A stretch of 15,478 nt of DNA from an uncultured euryarchaeote. Its GTDB lineage: Archaea > Thermoplasmatota > Poseidoniia > Poseidoniales > Thalassarchaeaceae. Below the pieces are notes generated by a model. It worked only from the letters and a program-made list of their open reading frames with translations, did not search any database and had not been told where the DNA came from. The DNA lies in contig CALCOR010000031.1 of assembly GCA_937897085.1 (NCBI GenBank), positions 1 to 15,478 on the forward strand, in the 5' to 3' direction. Positions 15,067-15,478 of this stretch are shown here, piece after piece. Every line of letters starts with the position of its first letter. The stretch's first letter is position 1. Both the position numbers and the translations under genes were made by a program.

Positions 15067-15478
15067 TCATTCTTGCACCAACCCCAGAAGATTCGCAGCT
15101 TCGGTGAACCTAGGTCCTGCTTGTTGCATACGGTGCCCGTCTTCGATCTCAAGCAATGCCACGACCTGATCGCTTTCGGCAGTGACTCTTCGAGAATTCT
15201 CGATTGGCACGATGTCGTCCTGCAACCCATGCATGATCACGGTCGGGTGGGTCAGTTCCGGCCACGACATTCTGTCGGCGGCCTTGATGAAGTCCCATTC
15301 TAGCATGATATCCTTCTCTAATCCGCGATGGTGGTACGGGACTGAACCGTGTGCTTTCCAATGTGCCAGACCCTTCTCCCCAGCACCTTCGCGCCACAGG
15401 TCGGACAGACCGAATGCGGGTGCCAACAGGAGCAGGCGCAGGTCGAGTTCCGAGCGCACCGCGGAGGCGTTGGCGGCC
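15067..15478 (-). CDS. Alpha/beta hydrolase, C-terminal part (N-terminus outside the window)
   Basis: The frame is open to the last base of the window, so the gene continues beyond it; a GTG at 15459 is internal. The visible 137 residues start with AANASAV and a strand RLLLLAPAFGL, as follows the nucleophile elbow in alpha/beta hydrolases. A lid-like helical stretch comes next, then the strand PTVIMHGLQDDIVP, which supplies the catalytic Asp, and finally EIEDGHRM with the catalytic His. The nucleophile Ser lies outside the window. Substrate cannot be inferred: lipase, esterase and acylpeptide-type hydrolases all share this layout. It is upstream of purM on the same strand with a 53-base gap. 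The family call is good; the specific function is unknown. Confidence 0.8.
   Translation of the reverse strand, partial: AANASAVRSELDLRLLLLAPAFGLSDLWREGAGEKGLAHWKAHGSVPYHHRGLEKDIMLEWDFIKAADRMSWPELTHPTVIMHGLQDDIVPIENSRRVTAESDQVVALLEIEDGHRMQQAGPRFTEAANLLGLVQE

Overview
The window looks like archaeal chromosome, most likely from a marine planktonic euryarchaeon of the Marine Group II / Ca. Poseidoniales type. The genus-level call is an inference. Support comes from an archaeal-type Trm1 tRNA methyltransferase, a PAC2-family proteasome-assembly-like protein, several AT-rich TATA-like boxes about 25-33 bases ahead of start codons (leaderless or nearly leaderless genes), very acidic Asp/Glu-rich proteins, and large secreted proteins with EP-repeat linkers, many N-glycosylation sequons and one C-terminal membrane anchor. 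NfuA and the pentapeptide-repeat protein look more bacterial. Genes are packed tightly, and no tRNA, rRNA, CRISPR array, insertion sequence or prophage gene was seen. No stretch over 300 bases lacks a gene.

Layout: 1-505 (+) is the 3' part of a four-helix membrane protein. It converges on a minus-strand pair (509-1473) in which a winged-helix regulator is followed, with a 4-base overlap, by a pentapeptide-repeat protein. A 228-base divergent promoter region (1474-1701) separates this pair from a 1388-residue FG-GAP/FN3/Ig surface protein (1702-5868, +). Next is a PAC2-family protein (5926-6705, +). It converges on a minus-strand group: a PI-PLC-like lipoprotein (6719-7759), NfuA (7801-8361) and a secreted MORN-like repeat protein (8529-10013). 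A very stable UUCG hairpin lies between the last two. Divergent from that group is moaA (10162-11163, +). It ends 4 bases from the end of trm1, the last gene of a minus-strand run that reads, in transcription order: alpha/beta hydrolase (cut by the window edge), purM, an unknown zinc-ribbon protein, trm1.

Themes: cell-surface biology (propeller/adhesin protein, PI-PLC lipoprotein, MORN-like protein, small membrane protein) is interleaved with housekeeping (Fe-S delivery by NfuA, molybdopterin synthesis by MoaA, purine synthesis by PurM, tRNA modification by Trm1, proteostasis by the PAC2 protein). No defence system or mobile element could be supported. The most distinctive unknowns are the 451-residue zinc-ribbon protein between purM and trm1, the MORN-like secreted protein, and the Trp-rich acidic tail of the giant surface protein.
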